A stretch of DNA of 64,000 bases from Lumbricus rubellus (lineage: Eukaryota; Annelida; Clitellata; Crassiclitellata; Lumbricidae). Both the position numbers and the translations under genes were made by a program. The stretch covers positions 40,648,033 through 40,712,032 of the forward strand of contig OX243811.1 in the NCBI GenBank assembly GCA_945859605.1, written 5' to 3'. How positions within the stretch are numbered: position 1 is the first letter of the stretch; every line of letters begins with the position of its first letter. Below the pieces are notes generated by a model. That model saw only the letters and a program-made list of their open reading frames with translations. It had not been told where the DNA came from and did no database searches. Shown piece after piece: positions 48,151 through 64,000 of this stretch.

Positions 48151-49100
48151 TCTTTTCTGTTACACGCTTTTGTGCAAGATTCTTTTTGTTAGGTGCATTA
48201 TAAAATGACAGTTTAACATATCAACTTAGTGATTATAGCATTGGAATCCATTTGAAGGAATCTACTTGTTTGATCTGTAGAAGTGCCTTGATTTTTAATG
48301 GCTGTGGTACAATTTGTTGTTACCGTGCAAGTTGTGTGCTTTCTCTGGACATGGACTAGTCTCTGAATAGTCTGTGCAAAGGTTTTAAATCACATTGTAT
48401 CTCGAGTAAATAGACAATCGGATGCAATGTTATGCAGCCTATTGAGAAAGTTTTTTTTCTATTGACGAATTGCTGTGCACAGATGGAAACTCATATGAAC
48501 GCATTTTCAGGAGGCCTTACTGGGATAAGAACTATTTAACCATGAATTTACTCTATGAACATTATATCTAACTACTTTATCGTCCAGACAAATCAATTTG
48601 TCTGTAGACAATGGTGCAGGCAGGCAGAAGGTGTTGGAGTTGCAACTAGGTAATTAATTAAATTGTTACTGATGAGTCACCATGCGATGTTATCAAATGT
48701 ATGACTGCTGATCACAGAACTTATATTGTATACATTCCTTGTAATTAATGAAGTGTGTGAAACACAGCTGAAGACGAACTGACTGAACTGTCTGAAATGG
48801 TGACTGATATGTTTTTGATGTGTAATGTTGAGTGTGCAGTTTTGAGCATTCCAAGAAACACAGCTAACCGTGTAAAGACACTAATCTAGACATAGGACCT
48901 TTGACTATTGGTATATCATTAGACAGTGGTGCTATGTCAGGACAGGACAATGATTATAATTGAACAATGGTTTTGTTTATTCTTTTATTCTTGGGTAGAC
49001 TGTTGATGTAGCTTTAAATGGGGTGTAGGGCCTAATAATTATAGTCTACTGTTAGCGGTATGTGTGCTGAACATGAGTAAAAAATGGGTGCACAACTGTT
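48151..49100. other. Intergenic, nothing recognised
   Basis: AT-rich DNA downstream of ACADSB without ORFs or identifiable repeats. Confidence 0.5.
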
Positions 49101-49112
49101 GATGCTCTTTGA

Positions 49113-49310
49113 AGATCCTGCGTGGTCGAGTGGGTTGTAGCCCGCTCGCCGCGCCGGCGGCCCAGGTTCAATTCCCGGTCGGATCTTTGCTGCGTGTGAC
49201 TCGGTCGCGATATAAACGTGGAGTGTGAGGTTGTTCTCTGCCTCCGACACTATAATCATCTTCGATATGAAACAGTGTCGTTAAGCCCTGAACTCTTCCG
49301 TTGATGCTCT
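49113..49310 (+). repeat. tRNA-derived SINE
   Basis: The head 49113-49186 folds roughly like a tRNA: its ends AGATCC/GGATCT pair, with an A box TGGTCGAGTGGG (49122-49133) and a B box GGTTCAATTCC (49165-49175). It continues into a non-tRNA body (TGACTCGGTCGCGATATAAA, GAAACAGTGTCGTTAAGCCC) to about 49305. The body argues for a SINE, not a functional tRNA gene. Confidence 0.8.
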
Positions 49311-49338
49311 TCATTCTGTCATTGCAAACTAGCTATTA

Positions 49339-49410
49339 TCATTTTGTGAAATTTTTCTGGGGAATTCTCATTCCTGGTTGGAACTTCCTAACCCCACCCA
49401 GAGACGTCAC
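49339..49410 (+). repeat. Fragment of the long dispersed repeat
   Basis: TTTTTCTGGGGAATTCTCATTCCTGG...CCACCCAGAGACGTC matches 36055-36115 and the inverse of 63050-63110. Confidence 0.55.
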
Positions 49411-49424
49411 GACAAGAAGCAGAT

Positions 49425-49640
49425 CTTGAGATGAGACAATGCAGAAGAGATATTGCCAGACAGAAGTGTAGAGCGAACAGAAGGAGAAAGTGAATTCCAA
49501 AGAGAACTTAAATAAAGACCAATTGAGGCAAATGATCGAGAGTGAGCCATACAGTAGGCTAGCTCTAGATTCTAGAGGAACCAAGAGGTCAAGTCTGTTG
49601 GATGAACGAAGTGGACGTTGGGAGGAAGCTGAGAGCCCGG
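49425..49640 (-). mobile_element. LINE ORF2 3' fragment, second copy
   Basis: Nearly the same as 745-950 over about 200 bp (GAAGTGTAGAGCGAACAGAAG, GTTGGATGAACGAAGTGGAC), with small insertions at 49508-49520 and 49555-49572. Dead copy in the same orientation. Confidence 0.82.
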
Positions 49641-50688
49641 CCCCTAAAAGTCGCCGTGGCCCTGGACATTTCCCCTTGCTGCCCCTATCGATGTTTGTCC
49701 TAAATCTAACGGGTACCTGGATGCATTCCTGTCCTACTCTAACTTAATACCCCTACCCCCCCCCCCCCAATTGCTTGCTCCAGTTTATGCCCCTCATGCA
49801 TGCAGTGTCTTGCCACTCTAGTTTAAGACCTCCTGTGCTGCAGCTAAACTTTACAAACAAGACCGAGCTGCTTTTAGCGAAGCCGTCGAAACTGCATGGG
49901 TCAGCCGTAAGACGATTTCAAAACAAATAGTAGACCTTTCGGTTGTTGACCGACCCATTAGGCCACCGCCGCCGCTGCATTCGATGGTACGGCAAGTCAG
50001 TCCGAGCAAATAGCGCGCGGTAATTCTTTGACTAATCGAGCTGAACACACGACACCATTGATTGCTCAAATGCTCTGACCTCGGCTGCAGTGTGCTGACA
50101 TCAAATTGGGTCGGCGGGGTAGGCTTAGGCTTATTTAGCGTCACGCTCGCTTGACAACGATGTCTTTCTGCGCCTTTTGATGCACATGTCTTTTTCGACG
50201 TAGGCCTATGTAGGCTACGTGTGTCTGAAATTCAGTGTTGTTGCTAACGTGCGTGCCTGCGTGGTTGTCCTTCAGACTTCATCGGAACGTGTAGGCCATA
50301 GCCGCCATACATGTAAGTTTCTTCTTTCTTGTTCAATAAATTATTAGACCATGTAACAGCGCTTCTTAATATAATTTTATCTTCTTCAGTCCCAGGTCTT
50401 TTACGGACTATGCTACGCATTTGATCATGCATAAGCTAGGCTAATCGTTGCCTATAATAGCATATAGCCTACCTGCGAAATTTCTAAAGTAGGCCTAGGC
50501 CTACCAAATAAGACGGCGCAGGACAATTATGTAGGCCTATAATTATGCTAATCGTAAATATAAACACCAAACTTCTAATAAGGCGCCAATGCAGTCGAAA
50601 GCTAAAAAGTAGGCCTAGGCATATCTTGGAAAATGATGGCATAGCCTAATATAGGAGCAATAATGTATAGACCTAATGCAAATTAAGG

Positions 50689-51177
50689 GTGTCCGGACAA
50701 TTCGGCGCCGGACAATTCGGACGGGACAATTCGGACCGGACAATTCGGACCCGGACAATTCGGAGTGCATGTAAAAATATTGCTCTTACGGCTATGAAAC
50801 GTTTGTTTATCAATGGTATGAACTAGGCCTATATAGGGCCTATGGCACCAAGCAAATATTGTCTGGTCTTCTAAAATTTATCCAATAACAGAAATAAGAC
50901 AGTGAAATTAGTAGCTAAATGCAATAAATTATCAACTTTTAGGCATCTCATTTAGATAAATGTAAGTTTCATACATATAGGCCCATAATTTTTTATGCCC
51001 GACATATAGTGAGGTGTCAGATTAATATTAGTTTCGACAATATACATTTTGGGTGATGGAGAAGTCCCATCACGAATTTGGGCTGCAAAGAATTGTTCAG
51101 TCCGAATTGTCCGGGTCCGAATTGTCCGGTCCGAATTGTCCGCTCCGAATTGTCCGGCGCCGAATTGTCCGGGAACC
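50689..51177. mobile_element. MITE with GGACAATTCGG subterminal arrays
   Basis: The left end carries five GGACAATTC(GG) units (50693-50763). The right end carries five inverted copies (51098-51170). The central 330 bp is unrelated. The flanking 9-mer AAATTAAGG is an exact direct repeat (50680-50688, 51178-51186); if one G belongs to the element the duplication is 8 bp. A 9-bp duplication would suit a Mutator-like transposase, 8 bp a hAT. No ORF. Confidence 0.85.
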
Positions 51178-51544
51178 AAATTAAGGACCCTATGGGTTCC
51201 ACTATGCCAGTTATCCTACGAATTAGGCCTAGGTCTATCGTCAGCACTTTGCATTGTGCACAGCAAAACACGCCAATATCAGGAAACACATATAGCGGTG
51301 AACAGTAAAGTTGATTTGATTTATTATATTATTTCTGAATGTCTCAAATGTGGTTCTTGTATGTGTAGGGCTTAAAGTGTGGCAGGACGGTCATGAACGG
51401 CGTTCTGGCACTTATTTTCAAATCTCTATGTCGTCCTGTCACTTATTTAGCCAGCACACCTGAAATTGTAAGGGGCGTTCTGGCACTACACTTTTAGCAC
51501 TGTGTAGGCTATGTGACTTGTTATAGCCTAGAGGTCTTCTGCAC

Positions 51545-51632
51545 ATGATTCTCTGGATTCCCGTGTCACCGTGTGTGTCTGTGTGTGTGTGTCTCTGTGT
51601 GTCTGTGCATGTGTGTGTGTCTGTGTGTCTGT
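51545..51632. repeat. (GT)n-rich microsatellite
   Basis: GTGTGTCTGT dinucleotide-rich tract ending about 30 bp before the acceptor of the first CNBD2-like exon found. Confidence 0.85.
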
Positions 51633-51660
51633 CAATAAGGCGCTGTTGGCACATTTTTAG

Positions 51661-62411
<10,751 letters not shown>

Positions 62412-62463
62412 TGTACTGTAGTGTAGGATATTGCAATGTGGTGTATTTTAGGGTATCAAGATG

Positions 62464-62665
62464 CCAGTGTTGTGCTCTACAGCGTTAACTGCATCGCGTT
62501 ACTGCAATTACTTACTATTTTGTGGTAACTGCTATCGGTAACATTTAGCCAAAGATAACGCTTAACGGTTACTGATGACGTTTTTGAGATAAAGGTAATG
62601 TAATGGATTTAGTTACTTAGCGACACCGTCAAAAAAGTAAAACTCTCACACTCCACAGTGCAACT
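62464..62665. repeat. hAT-like remnant related to the MITE at 5985
   Basis: CAGTGTTGTGCTCTACAGCGTTAAC..GCGTTACTGCAATTACTTA parallels the left end of 5985-6616. The interior has inverted GGTAAC/GTTACC-type units, but no clean right end or duplication. Confidence 0.5.
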
Positions 62666-63043
62666 GAGTGAAGGCCTATTTGTCTCTCAGGCCCTTGAGC
62701 AGTCACTGATGGTGTAAGACAAAAGTCCTTTACACGTGGCAAGTGCTGCTATAAAACTCTACCGCATGCATGTTAGCAGAGATACTATAGAACTCTAGAT
62801 GGTCAACTGTCAACCTGTCAATTTCTCGTTGCACGGAGGTCAAGTAGCAGACGCCACACCTCGGTGTTTCGATTATAGATGCTTTGAAATCCACCAGCGT
62901 ATTTCCTATTCCAGCAGGGCGCTAAGCAACAGCTAGATTGGCCTACAGCCTTATATAGGCCTATATAGACCTACTACACACGTTTACTAATGATAATGGT
63001 CAGTGGAACTTCGATATTGTCTCCCATGATAAGCAGTGTTTAA

Positions 63044-64000
63044 TCTAGACGTCTCTGGGGGGGGGGAAAGTTCCCCCCCCAGGATTGACATTTCCCCCCC
63101 CAGAAAAATTTGACAAAATGATATTGGTTCTTAGTTACTATTTTCATCGATGTTTTATATGAAGTGTTATAATATACCGTGAAAAGGTCCGTGATGTTAT
63201 TTACTATTATATGATTATTATTTATTATTTACTATTATTATATATGATACTATCATGTTGCAATTAGTATAACTTACTGTATATCTTTGTTTAAACACTA
63301 TTTTTGCACAACTAAAAACAGATATCACATCCCCTCCAGAAAATTTGACAAAATGCTTATAGTTTTAGTGGCTGCTTACATCATTGTATTACGTGAATTG
63401 TTATAATATACTGTAATATTATTTATTATTAGGCCTATATGGTCAATGGTTATAGTGTTATTATTTACATGACACAATCCTGCTAAATGAGAATAACTTA
63501 CTGCTAATATTTGTACAAATACTACTTTTGTACAACTGAATGGCTTCTCACCAGTGGTATCCTTCAAATTTTAAACTCTAGGCCTAAAATTTCAAAATGT
63601 TTGGTCCTATTATTTGAACACAAATATAGTAAAACCTAAAAACATCATTACTACACATGGTTTTTTGAATTTGACACCGGTAGTTTATTAGTTCTTGGTT
63701 GGTTTGTGTACCATTAAATATGATTTCAGAAAGTATGTCCTGGTAAGCATTTCAGGACCATCTTGGAAAACAGGGTTAAACTGATATAGTGCTGAAAAGT
63801 CAGCTTATATAGGCTACTATTATATTCATGTCTGCATTTATTCATTAGAATAACTCAGCAACAGGAGAACTGAGCTGCTGAACTGATACATAAAGATATT
63901 TTTATTGTAATTATAATCATATATATTATTATATTAGATCCTAAAACACTTTTTATCAGTACTGAATAATCTAATGGAGTTATTTTGCTAAAATGGCACC
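63044..64000 (-). repeat. Long dispersed repeat, copy B, runs off the window
   Basis: From CAGTGTTTAATCTAGACGTC it matches, in inverse orientation and in the same order, 35341-36127. This includes the two tandem AT-rich units (63120-63340, 63345-63565), the AAGCTGACTTTTCAGCACTA block and the AACTGAGCTGCTGAACTGATA end. It differs by an extra GGGGGGGGAAAGTTCCCCCCC palindrome at 63057. Confidence 0.78.

Noticed and set aside
49113..49186. Candidate tRNA gene
   Set aside because: A and B boxes and an acceptor-like stem are present, but the unit continues into a SINE body, and the anticodon arm does not fold cleanly.
50689..51177. CRISPR-like array of GGACAATTCGG units
   Set aside because: The units are only 10-12 bp, lack spacers of regular length, and appear inverted at the two ends of a MITE in an animal genome.

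Overview
The window reads as nuclear DNA of an animal. Three protein-coding genes are split by short introns with GT..AG borders, and each can be followed exon to exon with no break in reading phase. Between and inside them lies a dense load of transposons. The genes (mRNA capping enzyme, short/branched-chain acyl-CoA dehydrogenase, a CNBD2-like cyclic-nucleotide-binding protein) and a fucolectin-type lectin fit a marine invertebrate, possibly a deuterostome. The sequence alone does not settle the phylum. The 8-mer TAGGCCTA and close variants recur throughout the non-coding DNA.

Layout. 1-18 kb: no complete gene. It holds a two-exon fucolectin-domain fragment (minus), a LINE reverse-transcriptase relic cut by two MITEs, two tandem mariner-like elements, two Helitrons, two TAA-flanked MITEs, a 1.8 kb hAT element with a decayed transposase, and several small MITEs with 8-bp target duplications. 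18.16-30.24 kb (minus): complete 17-exon RNGTT (636 aa). 30-39 kb: intergenic, with hAT insertions, a long dispersed repeat and an unrecognised open stretch. 39.71-47.44 kb (plus): 10-exon ACADSB (415 aa), two Helitrons in its introns. 47-51.6 kb: LINE/SINE debris and a MITE built of GGACAATTC repeats. 51.66-62.41 kb (plus): 7-exon CNBD2-like gene (616 aa from the chosen ATG); its introns hold a 460-bp ATC microsatellite, a TTGCATTGAA-type minisatellite touching a splice acceptor, a hAT MITE, and a mariner-like element split by a 2.5 kb hAT element. 62.4-64 kb: hAT-like remnant and the second copy of the long dispersed repeat, inverted.

The genes have unrelated jobs (nuclear mRNA capping; mitochondrial branched-chain acyl-CoA oxidation; a cyclic-nucleotide-binding protein linked in vertebrates to sperm) and nothing suggests that they act together. 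The most informative content is the transposon record: about a dozen insertions can be delimited to the base by terminal repeats plus target duplications (8 bp hAT-like, TA mariner-like, TAA PIF/Harbinger-like, 9 bp for one MITE, A|T for Helitrons), and several are nested, giving a relative order of insertion. I found no CRISPR, operon, bona fide rRNA or tRNA gene, and no convincing new multi-gene system.
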